From Salirhabdus salicampi (GTDB lineage Bacteria > Bacillota > Bacilli > Bacillales > Alkalibacillaceae), in NCBI RefSeq assembly GCF_024259515.1, contig NZ_JANBWE010000003.1, positions 248,001 to 312,000 of the forward strand: a stretch of 64,000 nt of DNA, given 5' to 3'. The position numbers and the translations under genes were made by a program. Below the pieces are notes generated by a model. It worked only from the letters and a program-made list of their open reading frames with translations, searched no databases and was not told the origin of the DNA. Below are positions 8,195 to 18,072 of the stretch, in pieces (the stretch's first letter is position 1; each line of letters starts with the position of its first letter).

Positions 8195-10273
8195 TTAAAA
8201 TAACCAATCAAACCAAGACCTCCATCCTTTCTCTTTGTTTTGCTTCGTTTCATTGTCGACCTGATGTTGGTCCTCGATTTTTTCTTCAATTCCTTTATGA
8301 TTATGCTCCTCACATAAAATTCTCGGTTCCGTCCCCTCAATGAAATAGGTGAGACGCTTTGTAGGACAGGCATTCGTTGCGAGCTTTCCTGTTTGTGGAT
8401 CCATATATACGGGTGTGACACCATCAGGGGGGATAAATGACTTTTTCGGTAACGGTTTATGAGCACGTTCCATATATTGAGCCCAAATTTCCTTTGCATA
8501 CACCTGCTCACGAATTTGATTGAGTGGTTCATTCATATCGTAACCAGTCCAAACCGCTGTAACGATTTGGGGGCTAAATCCAACCATCCAGCTATCGGTA
8601 TTTGTAGTACCTGATTTGCCGGCATATTCCCTCGTTAATTGGTCGTTAATGGCTGCTCCTGTTACCCGGCTATAACCATTTAGGGCCTCATCGAAAATAC
8701 CCGTCATTAAATGGCTTAAGACAAATGTGTATCTTTCATCTAATACTTGTTTTGTCTCAATCTTTCGTTCGTATAAGACCGTCCCTGAAGCATCGGTGAT
8801 TTTTGTAATGGTATGTGGAGTCACTTTCTTCCCGTAGTTTGCCATCATGCTATAACTTGATGCCATGTCCATAACGGTTACAGAGGCTGTGCCTAAAGCT
8901 AATGACGGCACCGCAGGAAGAGGGCGTTCTATTCCAAATTCATGCGCCGTCTCTACTAATCGTTCCGGGTTTAAAAATAAATTCGTCTTAACCGCATATA
9001 TATTGTCTGAAAGAGCTAAAGCTTGCGCTAATGTGATAGGTGAATAAGCATAATAGCCGTTATAATTTGAAGGTTGATAGACAGACCCATCCTCTAATTG
9101 AAAGTGTGTAGGTTTACTTTCCAGTGCGGTAGCTGGTGTATACCCGTGTTTCAGTGCAGAGTAATAGAGGAACGGTTTAAACGTTGAACCTGCCATCCGG
9201 GTCGCTTGTACAGCTCGATTGTACGGACTTTTCTCATAATCCCTCCCGCCAATCAATGCTTCAACACTACCTGTTTCCGGGTTCATACTTACTGCCCCAA
9301 CTTGAATGGTAGATGCTTCGTCAATCGTTTCTTCCACAACACGCTCCAATTCTTCTTGTTTACGTACATCTAGCGTCGTATAAATGTTATACCCACTCGT
9401 TCTTATTTTGTTCTTGGATATATTCAATAATTTTTCGGCTTCATGTAAGACAACATCTTGGAAATAAGGGGCTATTTGGCGGCCTTCATCATTATCGTTA
9501 CGTGCAATCACGATTTCCGCCTGTTTTGCTTGTTCATATTGCTGCTGATTTATTTTTCCTATGTTTTTTAACATCGTCAAAATCATTTGCTGACGGTTCA
9601 TCGCTCGTTCTAAATTCGTGATGGGTGAATATAAACTTGGCCCTTTCGGAATGGAAGCTAGTAGTGCAGCTTCTGATAACGTTAAATTTTCCGCTTCTTT
9701 TTGGAAATAAAAACGACTTGCCGCTTCAATACCATAGTTTCCATGACCAAAATAAATCGTGTTTAAGTAACCTTCAAATATTTCATCCTTTTCATAAAAC
9801 ATTTCAAGGCGAATCGCATATAATGCTTCTTTCCATTTCCTTGTCCACGTTTTTTCGTGATTTAAATATAAGTTTCGAGCATATTGCTGGGTAATTGTAC
9901 TTGCCCCTTCTACTTTATTCATTGCGATCACATTTTCGACAGCAGCGCCTATAATCCGTTTGAAATCAAATCCTACATGATCATAGAAATTCCGATCTTC
10001 GGTGGCTAAAAATGCCTCTTTTACATAAGGAGATATTTCTTCGATAGGCACCCAATAACGATTTTCTTCTCCGTGCTTCACGCCAATCACTTTCGTGTCA
10101 TGATCATAAATAACCGTATTTTGATCGTTCGTCAAATTAGGAGGACCTTGCAAAAAGCTATAAAAATAGATGCTGATAGCCATAATAAAAACACCACTAA
10201 AGAAAAGAAAGCTAACAAAAAAGAGCCATTTCAGGTGTTTCCCTGTTAATCGGAATCTTTTTTCTCTCATCAT
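8195..10273 (-). CDS. pbpG: Class A penicillin-binding protein, PbpG (PBP2d) type
   Basis: A bifunctional glycosyltransferase/transpeptidase that polymerises and cross-links peptidoglycan at the outer face of the membrane. From the chosen start (ATG 10273, AAAGGTGA upstream) it has 692 residues, against 691 in B. subtilis PbpG. One membrane helix spans residues 16-40. The GT51 domain has the catalytic Glu92 in ATEDRNFYDH and GASTITQQYARN. The transpeptidase domain has S363TFK366, SDN at 422-424 and KSGT at 553-556. All motifs are intact. In B. subtilis the gene is forespore-expressed and acts in spore cortex/germ-wall synthesis redundantly with PbpF. It is divergent from speE. Confidence 0.92.
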   Translation of the reverse strand: MMREKRFRLTGKHLKWLFFVSFLFFSGVFIMAISIYFYSFLQGPPNLTNDQNTVIYDHDTKVIGVKHGEENRYWVPIEEISPYVKEAFLATEDRNFYDHVGFDFKRIIGAAVENVIAMNKVEGASTITQQYARNLYLNHEKTWTRKWKEALYAIRLEMFYEKDEIFEGYLNTIYFGHGNYGIEAASRFYFQKEAENLTLSEAALLASIPKGPSLYSPITNLERAMNRQQMILTMLKNIGKINQQQYEQAKQAEIVIARNDNDEGRQIAPYFQDVVLHEAEKLLNISKNKIRTSGYNIYTTLDVRKQEELERVVEETIDEASTIQVGAVSMNPETGSVEALIGGRDYEKSPYNRAVQATRMAGSTFKPFLYYSALKHGYTPATALESKPTHFQLEDGSVYQPSNYNGYYAYSPITLAQALALSDNIYAVKTNLFLNPERLVETAHEFGIERPLPAVPSLALGTASVTVMDMASSYSMMANYGKKVTPHTITKITDASGTVLYERKIETKQVLDERYTFVLSHLMTGIFDEALNGYSRVTGAAINDQLTREYAGKSGTTNTDSWMVGFSPQIVTAVWTGYDMNEPLNQIREQVYAKEIWAQYMERAHKPLPKKSFIPPDGVTPVYMDPQTGKLATNACPTKRLTYFIEGTEPRILCEEHNHKGIEEKIEDQHQVDNETKQNKEKGWRSWFDWLF

Positions 10274-10382
10274 GTTTGCATCACCTTTCAAGAAGTAAAA
10301 CACAGAGATACATGTTAACAGTATGGAAAGGGAAACGATAATTTAAACGTTTTTTCGACATGGAGAAAGTTTTCGTTAAAAA

Positions 10383-10412
10383 TTGTGATTTATTATGAAC
10401 TGGTGATATGAT
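10383..10412 (+). promoter_or_regulatory. Putative promoter of speE-speB
   Basis: TTGTGA (10383-10388), an 18-base spacer and TATGAT (10407-10412) lie about 50 bases before speE. Confidence 0.4.
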
Positions 10413-10461
10413 ATATGCGGTAAAACTATAGGGACACTTAACGGAAAGGAAGATCAAATAA

Positions 10462-11289
10462 ATGGGTTTATGGTTTACTGAAAAACAAACAGATCATTTT
10501 GGGATTACTGCTAAAATAAAACGAACATTACATACGGAAAAAACTGATTTTCAACAGCTGGATATGTATGAAACAGAAGAGTGGGGCAATATGCTCGTGC
10601 TTGATGATATGGTGATGACAACGGAAAAGGATGAATTTGTCTATCATGAAATGGTGGCACATGTACCCCTATTCACCCACCCAAATCCGAAGCACGTACT
10701 AGTTGTTGGTGGTGGTGACGGCGGTGTTATTCGGGAAGTACTTAAGCATCCATCGGTCGAGAAAGCAACCCTGGTTGAAATTGACGGAAAAGTGATTGAG
10801 TATTCGAAGCAATACTTACCGAGCATTGCCGGTGACTTAGATAGTGAAAGAGTAGACGTCCAAGTTGATGATGGCTTTATGCATATTGCGAAAAGCGAGC
10901 AAGCATACGACGTCATTATGGTTGATTCAACAGAACCAGTAGGTCCTGCAGTGAACTTATTCACAAAAGGATTTTACGCAGGGATTTCCAATGCGTTAAA
11001 ACCTGACGGCATCTTTGTCGCCCAAACGGATAATCCGTGGTTTAAAGACGATTTAATTCAGCAAGTGTATCACGATGTAAAAGAGATTTTTCCGATTACG
11101 CGATTATATACTGCTAATATTCCAACATATCCAAGTGGACTTTGGACATTTACCATCGGTAGTAAAATATATGACCCACTAAAGGTGGAAGAGGGTCGTT
11201 TTCACGACATTGAAACGAAGTATTATACGAAAGAATTGCATAAAGCAGCATTTGCATTACCGAAATTTGTTCAAGATTTAACGAAATAA
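10462..11289 (+). CDS. speE: Spermidine synthase
   Basis: SpeE transfers the aminopropyl group of decarboxylated S-adenosylmethionine to putrescine. At 275 residues it has the usual family length. Motifs visible are [16 protein letters not shown] (nucleotide-binding loop), TLVEID (ribose-binding acidic residue) and [12 protein letters not shown] with the catalytic aspartate. A GGAAAGGAAG site precedes ATG 10462. The gene is separated by only 11 bases from speB, whose product makes the putrescine substrate, so the two form one polyamine operon as in B. subtilis. Confidence 0.95.
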   Translation: MGLWFTEKQTDHFGITAKIKRTLHTEKTDFQQLDMYETEEWGNMLVLDDMVMTTEKDEFVYHEMVAHVPLFTHPNPKHVLVVGGGDGGVIREVLKHPSVEKATLVEIDGKVIEYSKQYLPSIAGDLDSERVDVQVDDGFMHIAKSEQAYDVIMVDSTEPVGPAVNLFTKGFYAGISNALKPDGIFVAQTDNPWFKDDLIQQVYHDVKEIFPITRLYTANIPTYPSGLWTFTIGSKIYDPLKVEEGRFHDIETKYYTKELHKAAFALPKFVQDLTK

Positions 11290-11300
11290 GAGGTGACATG

Positions 11301-12176
11301 ATGAGATTTGATGAAGGCTATTCGGGAAAAGTGTTTATTATGAGCCGTCCTGAACATGAAAAAGCTGAAGCTATTATTTACGGGATGCCAATGGACTGGA
11401 CTGTAAGCTTCCGACCAGGCTCCCGCTTTGGGCCAAACCGGATACGTGAGGCTTCTATCGGCTTAGAAGAATACTCCCCATATATGGACCGACATTTAGA
11501 AGAAGTACACTATTACGATGCTGGAGATATTCCGCTTCCCTTTGGAAATCCAAGCCGAAGCTTAAGTATGATATATGACTTTACGAAAAAGATATTTGAA
11601 CAAGGTAAGTTTCCCTTAGGCTTAGGAGGAGAACATTTAGTGACGTGGCCCGTGTTACAGGCTGCCTACGAAAAATATTCAGATATGGCGATTATTCATA
11701 TCGATGCTCATGCTGATTTACGTGAAGAATACGAAGGTGAGGTGCTGTCCCATTCTACCCCAATTCGTAAGGCGTGTAATTTAATTGGTCCAGAGAATGT
11801 ATACTCATTTGGCATTCGTTCAGGAATGAGGGAAGAATTTCAGTATGCGAAGGAAAGCGGCATGTATATGGCGAAATATGATGTAATTGAGCCATTGAAA
11901 CAAATATTGCCAACATTACAAGGTCGAAATGTATACGTAACGATTGATATAGATGTACTGGACCCTGCTTATGCTCCAGGAACAGGAACGGCTGAGGCGG
12001 GTGGTATTTCTTCCAAGGAATTGCTGCAAGCCATTAAAGCGATAGCCGATGCCGATGTAAACGTTATAGGTGCCGATGTAGTAGAAGTGGCCCCTGTATA
12101 TGACCCGACAGAAAAAACGCCAATTGCTGCCAGTAAATTTGTACGTGAAATATTACTAGGTTGGGTAAAGGAATAA
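11301..12176 (+). CDS. speB: Agmatinase
   Basis: SpeB hydrolyses agmatine to putrescine and urea. The 291-residue protein has the arginase-family manganese ligands: GGEHLVTWP, IHIDAHADLREEYEG and VYVTIDIDVLDPAYAPGTGT. The second of two adjacent ATG codons (11301) is chosen because AGGTGA at 11291-11296 is too close to the first. The N-terminus MRFDEGYSGKVF then matches B. subtilis SpeB. It forms an operon with speE and ends at a terminator. Confidence 0.95.
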   Translation: MRFDEGYSGKVFIMSRPEHEKAEAIIYGMPMDWTVSFRPGSRFGPNRIREASIGLEEYSPYMDRHLEEVHYYDAGDIPLPFGNPSRSLSMIYDFTKKIFEQGKFPLGLGGEHLVTWPVLQAAYEKYSDMAIIHIDAHADLREEYEGEVLSHSTPIRKACNLIGPENVYSFGIRSGMREEFQYAKESGMYMAKYDVIEPLKQILPTLQGRNVYVTIDIDVLDPAYAPGTGTAEAGGISSKELLQAIKAIADADVNVIGADVVEVAPVYDPTEKTPIAASKFVREILLGWVKE

Positions 12177-12186
12177 TAGCGAAAAA

Positions 12187-12211
12187 GACCGTGATGGCAC
12201 GGTCTTTTTTA
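12187..12211 (+). terminator. Intrinsic terminator of speE-speB
   Basis: GACCGTG (12187-12193) and CACGGTC (12198-12204), loop ATGG, followed by six T. Confidence 0.9.
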
Positions 12212-12231
12212 TTGGAAATGGATTGTCTAGG

Positions 12232-12260
12232 TTGAGAAATTTTCGCTCATTCTTTATAAT
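12232..12260 (+). promoter_or_regulatory. Sigma-A promoter of ywiB-argS
   Basis: TTGAGA (12232-12237), a 17-base spacer and the perfect -10 TATAAT (12255-12260), 46 bases before ywiB. Confidence 0.65.
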
Positions 12261-12306
12261 TAACAGACTAAAGTAGATGCTGGGAATGAAATAGGAGAGA
12301 AGTATT

Positions 12307-12735
12307 GTGGCTGAACAAAAGCAAGTAAATGTAAAAGTGACGTCGATGATTTCCGAGTCTGGACATAAAGAGACGATCGAAGTTGAGGAACAGGGCCGAT
12401 ATTACCAGAAAGGTGATACTCATATTTTAATTTTTGATGAAAAAGATGACGAGGATAATGTCACTCATAACTTTTTTACAATTAATGAAGAGAAGGTCGT
12501 TCTCAAAAGGAGTGGACAGATGAGGATGAATCAAATGTTTCGCTTAGGTCAAACGACAGAAAATCCTTATCAGCACCCATACGGAACGATGCTCATGAAA
12601 ACGAAAACGAAGCAATTACAATTCGATACATCTGAGGATCAGACAAAAGGCCAATTGCAAATTGATTACGAACTTAGTTTAAGTGAACAACCTGTCCGTC
12701 AACACCGGTTAACAATTACATATGAGGAGGTTTAA
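12307..12735 (+). CDS. ywiB: DUF1934 beta-barrel protein YwiB
   Basis: A 142-residue protein of the DUF1934 family, the same length as B. subtilis YwiB. The fold is a small calycin-like beta-barrel, and the function is unknown. It starts at GTG 12307 behind AGGAGAG. It is highly charged, with no membrane segment and no catalytic motif I recognise. Its stop is immediately followed by the argS ribosome-binding site, which lies inside the ywiB end, so the pair are translationally linked. This linkage is conserved in Bacillus. Confidence 0.85.
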   Translation: MAEQKQVNVKVTSMISESGHKETIEVEEQGRYYQKGDTHILIFDEKDDEDNVTHNFFTINEEKVVLKRSGQMRMNQMFRLGQTTENPYQHPYGTMLMKTKTKQLQFDTSEDQTKGQLQIDYELSLSEQPVRQHRLTITYEEV

Positions 12736-12737
12736 CG

Positions 12738-14408
12738 ATGAATATCGTAGAACAAGTTGAACAAAAGTTGAAAGAAGAAATCGTTCAATCCGTCATTAAG
12801 GCACAATTAGCAACGGAAGAACAGATTCCAACCGTTATATTAGAAACACCGAAGGAAAAAGCTCACGGTGATTACGCGACAAATATGGCGATGCAGTTGG
12901 CACGTGTAGCTAGAAAAGCACCTCGTCAAATTGCAGAAGAGATCGTAAAGCATTTTGATCAAACGAAAGCTTCCATTGAAAGTATCGACATAGCAGGTCC
13001 CGGTTTCATTAATTTCCATTTAGATAATTCCTTTTTGACGGATTTAGTAACCACAGTATTAGACCAAGGGGACAATTACGGAAAAACGAATGTTGGGAAC
13101 GGCGAAAAAGTGCAAATTGAGTTCGTTTCTGCGAATCCGACAGGCACTCTTCATTTAGGTCACGCACGAGGCGCCGCGTTTGGTGATGCGTTAGCGAATA
13201 TCATGGATACAGCAGGTTATCATGTTGAACGTGAATATTACATTAATGACGCTGGAAATCAAATGAACAACTTAGCCAAATCAGTAGAAGCAAGATATAT
13301 GCAAGCTCTCGAAAAAGATTGGGATATGCCGGAGGATGGCTATTTCGGTCAAGATATTGTCCAGCTCGGCAAAAAGCTGGCGGAAGAAGAAGGAGAGAAA
13401 TGGGTCGACACAACAGAAGAGGAACGTCTTGCTTATTGTAAACAGTATGGCCTGTCCTTCCTATTAAACCGTATTAAAGAAGATTTGGAGAGTTACCGAG
13501 TTACATTTGATAATTGGTTCTCCGAAACGTCTTTATATGAGGATGGAAAAGTAGAAGAATCGTTAAATATGCTACAAGAAAAAGGCTACTTATACGAAGC
13601 GGAAGGCGCCCTATGGTTCCGCTCTACAGATTTTGGTGATGACAAAGACCGCGTTCTTGTAAAGAAAGATGGATCTTACACATATTTAACACCGGACATA
13701 TCTTATCATAATGATAAATTCCGTCGTGGATTTAAAACGTTAATAAACGTTTGGGGGGCAGATCACCACGGATATATTCCACGAATGAAGGCAGCGATTA
13801 CTGCCTTAGGCTATAATCCGGAAGATTTAGAAGTACCTATTATCCAAATGGTAAACTTAATCCAGGACGGTGAAATCGTAAAGATGAGTAAGCGTACTGG
13901 AAAGGCAGTAACGATGTTGGAACTCATAGAAGAAGTAGGGTTGGACGCGGTTCGCTATTTCTTCGTTATGCGTTCAAATGATTCCCATCTAGACTTTGAT
14001 ATGGATTTAGCAACGTCCCAATCAAATGAGAATCCAGTCTACTACGTACAGTATGCCCATGCGCGAATTTGTAGTGTACTTCGTCAGGCAGAAGAGAAAG
14101 GATTCAAAGTAGAGCAAAACTTTGATAAAACATTACTATCTTCTGAAAAAGAAGTGGATGTACTGAAACGAATAGGGGAATTCCCGCAAGTAGTTGGTGA
14201 TGCCGCTGAAAAGCGTGCTCCCCACCGCATTACACAATACGTGTTTGACTTAGCTGCTGATTTTCATAGTTTTTATAACGCGGAGAAGGTTGTCGACATT
14301 GAGCACGCAGAACGCACAAAAGCGAGACTGGCACTAATTGAAGCTGTCCGTATTACAATTGCAAATAGTTTACAACTAATCGGTGTTCAAGCACCGGAGC
14401 GTATGTAG
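12738..14408 (+). CDS. argS: Arginyl-tRNA synthetase
   Basis: Class I aminoacyl-tRNA synthetase of 556 residues, identical in length to the B. subtilis enzyme. The HIGH-type signature is HLGH in [14 protein letters not shown] (about residues 130-145). The KMSKS-type loop is KMSKRTGK. The N-terminal Add-1 domain (residues 1-110) that recognises the tRNA D-loop and the C-terminal DALR anticodon-binding domain are both present. ATG 12738 follows GAGGAGG. No T-box leader is visible in front of ywiB. Confidence 0.96.
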   Translation: MNIVEQVEQKLKEEIVQSVIKAQLATEEQIPTVILETPKEKAHGDYATNMAMQLARVARKAPRQIAEEIVKHFDQTKASIESIDIAGPGFINFHLDNSFLTDLVTTVLDQGDNYGKTNVGNGEKVQIEFVSANPTGTLHLGHARGAAFGDALANIMDTAGYHVEREYYINDAGNQMNNLAKSVEARYMQALEKDWDMPEDGYFGQDIVQLGKKLAEEEGEKWVDTTEEERLAYCKQYGLSFLLNRIKEDLESYRVTFDNWFSETSLYEDGKVEESLNMLQEKGYLYEAEGALWFRSTDFGDDKDRVLVKKDGSYTYLTPDISYHNDKFRRGFKTLINVWGADHHGYIPRMKAAITALGYNPEDLEVPIIQMVNLIQDGEIVKMSKRTGKAVTMLELIEEVGLDAVRYFFVMRSNDSHLDFDMDLATSQSNENPVYYVQYAHARICSVLRQAEEKGFKVEQNFDKTLLSSEKEVDVLKRIGEFPQVVGDAAEKRAPHRITQYVFDLAADFHSFYNAEKVVDIEHAERTKARLALIEAVRITIANSLQLIGVQAPERM

Positions 14409-14419
14409 GCCAAAAAAAG

Positions 14420-14450
14420 GAGAACTGACGGAATCAGTTCTCTTTTTTTA
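14420..14450. terminator. Bidirectional terminator between argS and the cardiolipin synthase gene
   Basis: GAGAACTGA (14420-14428) and TCAGTTCTC (14434-14442), loop CGGAA, flanked by runs of A upstream and T downstream. Confidence 0.9.
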
Positions 14451-15635
14451 CAGGATTGGTTTAAAAATCTTTGCAATTATCATTTTCACCTTTGTTAACA
14501 CACTTATGCGTTCATACCAATCATCGGTAAGTTCTATACTTTCGTCGAAATCTTTCAAATACAGTTCTTTAACTTTTTCAATGAATGACTTATCGTATAA
14601 CAATGTGTTCACTTCTTTGTTTAAAAAGAAGCTGCGCATATCAAAATTCGCTGTTCCGATATCACAAAGGTTATCATCAATGATTAAGACCTTTGCATGG
14701 TAAAATCCTTGATCGAATAATCGGATGTCCGCTCCAAGTTTTCTCAATTCCATGATATATGGAATCGCAGCTTCCTTCACAAGAGGATGATCCCGTTTCA
14801 TCGGAATAAGTATTTTGATCGTTACCCCCCGCATGATTGCGGAAATTAATGCTTTGTACACATTTTTGCTTGGTACGAAATAAGGGGATCCTATATATAT
14901 TGTTTCCTTTGCCTCATTTAAAAACGAAATGATAATCTCTTCCAGCTTAGTTCCATCTGTAGCGACAATCTTAGCACGTTTCGTTTTCTTCGGTAGAGGC
15001 ACTTTATAAAACGTCCCTTTTTCACCTGCAAGTTGCCAATCGTCTTGAAATACTGTTATGAAATCTTGAACAATTTCTCCGGTTAGTCGCAAATGATAAT
15101 CGTGCCAATCGTTATATTTTGGATTTTTTCCAACATATTCTTTTCCGAGATTATAACCACCAGCATAAGCAATTTTGCCATCAATGACTGCTATTTTGCG
15201 ATGATTACGGCGATTCAGCTTATAAAGAAGATACGGGAAAGATGGTGTTTCGCTAAACGCAAAGTGAATATTAGCTTGTTCCAAGTCAGCTCTTATTTTT
15301 TTCGTTATATTTATACTCCCGATTCGGTCCGCAAGCAATCGTACTTTTACTCCTTCGTTGGCTTTATCCTTTAGCAGCTGTAAAAAAGGCTTACTAAACA
15401 TATCCGTCCGGATGATAAAAAATTGGATGTTCACTTCATGCTTGGCATCTTTAATATCTTGCATGAGAGTTCGATATAGTGCATCCCCATTATTGAACAG
15501 CTCATAGTCAGCGCTCGTTTCCGAGAATGGCAGAAATCTGGATCGTTTCATATGTTGTTTCTTACCAAAATAAAAATCTAAGTATATAAGTATAATTAGT
15601 ACAATGAGTATTACTATCGACAGGAACAGTACGTT
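14448..15635 (-). CDS. ywjE: Phospholipase D-family cardiolipin synthase (YwjE-like)
   Basis: A membrane-anchored phosphatidyltransferase expected to make cardiolipin from two phosphatidylglycerols. It has an N-terminal hydrophobic segment (residues 2-24) and two HKD motifs: HRKIAVIDGKIAYAGG and HAKVLIIDDNLCDIGTANFD. The family length matches B. subtilis YwjE (398 aa), the gene next to fadF there. The most upstream in-frame start codon is TTG at 15638-15636, just after an AAAGGAGAA site on the minus strand, and gives 396 residues. The coordinates here begin one codon later, so the true 5' end is 15638. An ATG slightly upstream is out of frame. Other cardiolipin synthase paralogues cannot be excluded. 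Confidence 0.85.
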   Translation of the reverse strand, partial: NVLFLSIVILIVLIILIYLDFYFGKKQHMKRSRFLPFSETSADYELFNNGDALYRTLMQDIKDAKHEVNIQFFIIRTDMFSKPFLQLLKDKANEGVKVRLLADRIGSINITKKIRADLEQANIHFAFSETPSFPYLLYKLNRRNHRKIAVIDGKIAYAGGYNLGKEYVGKNPKYNDWHDYHLRLTGEIVQDFITVFQDDWQLAGEKGTFYKVPLPKKTKRAKIVATDGTKLEEIIISFLNEAKETIYIGSPYFVPSKNVYKALISAIMRGVTIKILIPMKRDHPLVKEAAIPYIMELRKLGADIRLFDQGFYHAKVLIIDDNLCDIGTANFDMRSFFLNKEVNTLLYDKSFIEKVKELYLKDFDESIELTDDWYERISVLTKVKMIIAKIFKPIL

Positions 15636-15711
15636 CAACAGTCATTCTCCTTTCCATTACTATAATATCCAACATGGAATGTCCTAACCCATATTATTTT
15701 CCATTAGAATA

Positions 15712-15739
15712 TTGACTGAATGCTCATTCATAATATAAA
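15712..15739 (+). promoter_or_regulatory. Promoter of the fad/icmF operon with palindromic operator in the spacer
   Basis: TTGACT (15712-15717), a 16-base spacer and TATAAA (15734-15739). The spacer contains a perfect inverted repeat, TGAATG-CT-CATTCA, at 15717-15730. B. subtilis FadR sites have the same half-sites (TGAATG / CATTCA) but wider spacing. The likely ligand is a TetR-family acyl-CoA-responsive repressor, either a FadR orthologue or the TetR protein encoded within this operon. Confidence 0.55.
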
Positions 15740-15829
15740 GTAAAACTATAAAACAGTGAAAATACATTTTTTGTAGCATGAATTAACTTTAGCATACATA
15801 CAAGTAAACGAACAAAGGAGGAGAGAAAT

Positions 15830-17965
15830 ATGGAACCTTTACTAATTTTAAATTGGTTGTTGTTCATTTCTGTAACCGCTTACGCATTGGGGCTTTTTGT
15901 AAAGGTTGTTCGTACACGGGTTGCTTATATTAAACTCGGTAGAAAAGTAGAGTTTGATCGGCAGTTACAAGAACGGCTCAAAAAGGTTTGGGTGAATGTG
16001 TTTGGCCAAAAAAAATTGTTGAAAGATAAAAAGTCTGGCATTATTCACGTTATGATGTTTTACGGATTTATTCTCGTTCAATTTGGGGCCATTGATTTAA
16101 TATGGAAAGGGTTAGTACCAGGTTCGCATTTACCGTTTGGCTTTTTATATCCTGGTTTTACATTTTTCCAGGAGCTTGTTACGTTTATGATACTCGTAGC
16201 AGTCGTTTGGGCCTTTCATCGACGCTATATTGAGAAAATCGTCCGGTTAAAGAGGGGATTTAAAGCTGGGCTTGTTTTACTCTTTATTGCGACTTTAATG
16301 CTATCCGTTTTGTTTAGTAATGGAATGGCCATATTATGGCATGGTGAACCTTTAACATGGACTGAACCTGTAGCATCTAGTATCGCTTTTTTATTTAGCT
16401 GGCTTAGCCCAACCGCAGCCACTGTTTTATTCTTTGTTGCCTGGTGGATTCATTTATTAGTACTTTTATCCTTTTTAGTATACGTACCTCAATCAAAACA
16501 CGCCCACTTAATTGCAGCACCTGCAAACGTCTTTTTAAGTCGTAATACCTCACCTGGAAAACTCACAAAAATTGATTTTGATATTGATGAAGATGCTGAA
16601 GATGTCTCCTTCGGTGTTGGCAAAATAGATGATTTCACCCAATTACAAATGATCGACTTCTACGCTTGTGTGGAGTGTGGTCGTTGCACGAATGTTTGTC
16701 CTGCAACAGGGACCGGAAAAATGTTGTCCCCAATGGATTTAATTGTGAAACTGCGGGACCACCTTACTGAGAAAGGGGCGGCCATTACCGGAAAAACTCC
16801 CTGGGTGCCGACATATGCCTTTGCAAATACAGAAGGAAATCAATTAGCCCAAATGGCCCAAGCAAAAGAAAAGGGTCAAGATGAAGTGGCGGCAGGTTTA
16901 GAAAATTTCCAATCTACTAGTTTAATAGGTGATGTCATTACCGAGGAAGAAATTTGGGCATGTACAACGTGTCGAAATTGTGAAGATGAATGCCCGGTAA
17001 TGAATGAGCATGTTGATAAAATCATTGATTTACGTCGTTATCTCGTTCTTACCGAAGGGAAAATGGATCCTGAAGCCCAACGGGCGATGATGAACATTGA
17101 ACGCCAAGGAAATCCATGGGGTCTATCGAAAAAAGAACGGGAGAACTGGAGAAAGGAAAATGAATCGTTACGAATTCCAACAGTTAAAGACATGAAAAAA
17201 GAAGGTGAAGAGTTTGAATACTTATTTTGGGTTAGTTCGATGGGTTCCTACGATAACCGCAGTCAAAAGATAGCCCTATCCTTTGTTCGACTTTTAAATG
17301 AAGCTGGTGTTTCATTTGCTATACTTGGGAATAAAGAACGTAATTCAGGGGATACTGCCCGTCGTCTTGGAAATGAGTTTCTTTTCCAAGAGTTAGCGGA
17401 GAAGAATATTAAGGAATTTGAAAAACATAATGTGAAAAAGATTGTGACCATTGATCCTCACGCATACAACATATTTAAAAACGAATACCCAGATTTCGGT
17501 TTTGAGGCTGAAGTGTATCACCATACAGAGTTATTAGCCCAACTAGTGGCGGAAGGGCGTTTAACACCAAAACATGAACTGGAAGAGAAGATTACTTACC
17601 ACGATTCTTGTTATTTAGGACGATATAACGAAGTGTATGAACCACCAAGGGAGATTTTGAAGGCCATTCCTGGAGTAAATGTTGTAGAGATGGACCGGAA
17701 CCGGGAACGTGGCATGTGTTGCGGTGCTGGTGGTGGATTAATGTGGGCTGAAGAAAAGACAGGAAACCGTATTAATGTGGCCCGAACGGAACAAGCGCTT
17801 CGCGTTTCACCAACAATGATTTCTAGCGGTTGTCCGTTCTGCTTGACAATGTTAAGTGACGGTACGAAAGCGAAAGAGGTAGATGAGGCTATAGGAACTA
17901 TGGATGTAGCAGAAATACTAGCGAAATCTATTTTTGGTGAAGAGAAAGAGGAAAACCTCGCATAA
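15830..17965 (+). CDS. fadF: Membrane iron-sulfur heterodisulfide reductase-like protein FadF
   Basis: A 711-residue membrane redox protein (B. subtilis FadF/YwjF, about 705 aa) thought to carry electrons from acyl-CoA dehydrogenase/ETF to the quinone pool. Residues 1-225 contain about five membrane helices resembling a nitrate reductase gamma subunit. Two [4Fe-4S] sites follow: Cys280/283/286/290 in CVECGRCTNVCP and Cys378/381/384/388 in CTTCRNCEDECP. The C-terminal part holds CCG-type cysteine clusters (HDSCYLGR, MCCGAGGG, SGCPFC). AAAGGAGGAG precedes ATG 15830. It is the first gene of the acyl-CoA operon. Confidence 0.9.
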   Translation: MEPLLILNWLLFISVTAYALGLFVKVVRTRVAYIKLGRKVEFDRQLQERLKKVWVNVFGQKKLLKDKKSGIIHVMMFYGFILVQFGAIDLIWKGLVPGSHLPFGFLYPGFTFFQELVTFMILVAVVWAFHRRYIEKIVRLKRGFKAGLVLLFIATLMLSVLFSNGMAILWHGEPLTWTEPVASSIAFLFSWLSPTAATVLFFVAWWIHLLVLLSFLVYVPQSKHAHLIAAPANVFLSRNTSPGKLTKIDFDIDEDAEDVSFGVGKIDDFTQLQMIDFYACVECGRCTNVCPATGTGKMLSPMDLIVKLRDHLTEKGAAITGKTPWVPTYAFANTEGNQLAQMAQAKEKGQDEVAAGLENFQSTSLIGDVITEEEIWACTTCRNCEDECPVMNEHVDKIIDLRRYLVLTEGKMDPEAQRAMMNIERQGNPWGLSKKERENWRKENESLRIPTVKDMKKEGEEFEYLFWVSSMGSYDNRSQKIALSFVRLLNEAGVSFAILGNKERNSGDTARRLGNEFLFQELAEKNIKEFEKHNVKKIVTIDPHAYNIFKNEYPDFGFEAEVYHHTELLAQLVAEGRLTPKHELEEKITYHDSCYLGRYNEVYEPPREILKAIPGVNVVEMDRNRERGMCCGAGGGLMWAEEKTGNRINVARTEQALRVSPTMISSGCPFCLTMLSDGTKAKEVDEAIGTMDVAEILAKSIFGEEKEENLA

Positions 17966-17977
17966 TTGACGAAAGAG

Positions 17978-18008
17978 GTGTGTGCAACTTTGTGCGCACT
18001 TTCCTTTT
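17978..18008 (+). terminator. Possible attenuating hairpin between fadF and the thiolase gene
   Basis: GTGTGTGC (17978-17985) and GTGCGCAC (17992-17999) form an 8-bp stem with G-U pairs, followed by TTTCCTTTT. It could reduce read-through from fadF into the downstream genes. Confidence 0.45.
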
Positions 18009-18053
18009 GAACCAATATCGAGCGAGCGTTCAATCAATATGTAAGCGTTGACA
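18007..18053 (+). promoter_or_regulatory. Perfect CcpA cre site plus TetR-like half-sites before the thiolase gene
   Basis: TGTAAGCGTTGACA at 18040-18053 matches the cre consensus TGWAANCGNTNWCA at every position. It lies 19 bases before the thiolase start. Just upstream are an imperfect palindrome, GAGCGAGCGTTC (18020-18031), and distant inverted half-sites TTGAAC (18007-18012) and GTTCAA (18028-18033). Catabolite repression of this operon is expected, by promoter block or roadblock. B. subtilis mmgA is also under cre control. Confidence 0.7.
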
Positions 18054-18072
18054 ATTAAGGGGAGGAATGAAT

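Noticed and set aside
12261-12306. T-box leader for argS
   Set aside because: The gap before ywiB is too short and lacks the T-box sequence. argS is expressed with ywiB from a plain promoter.
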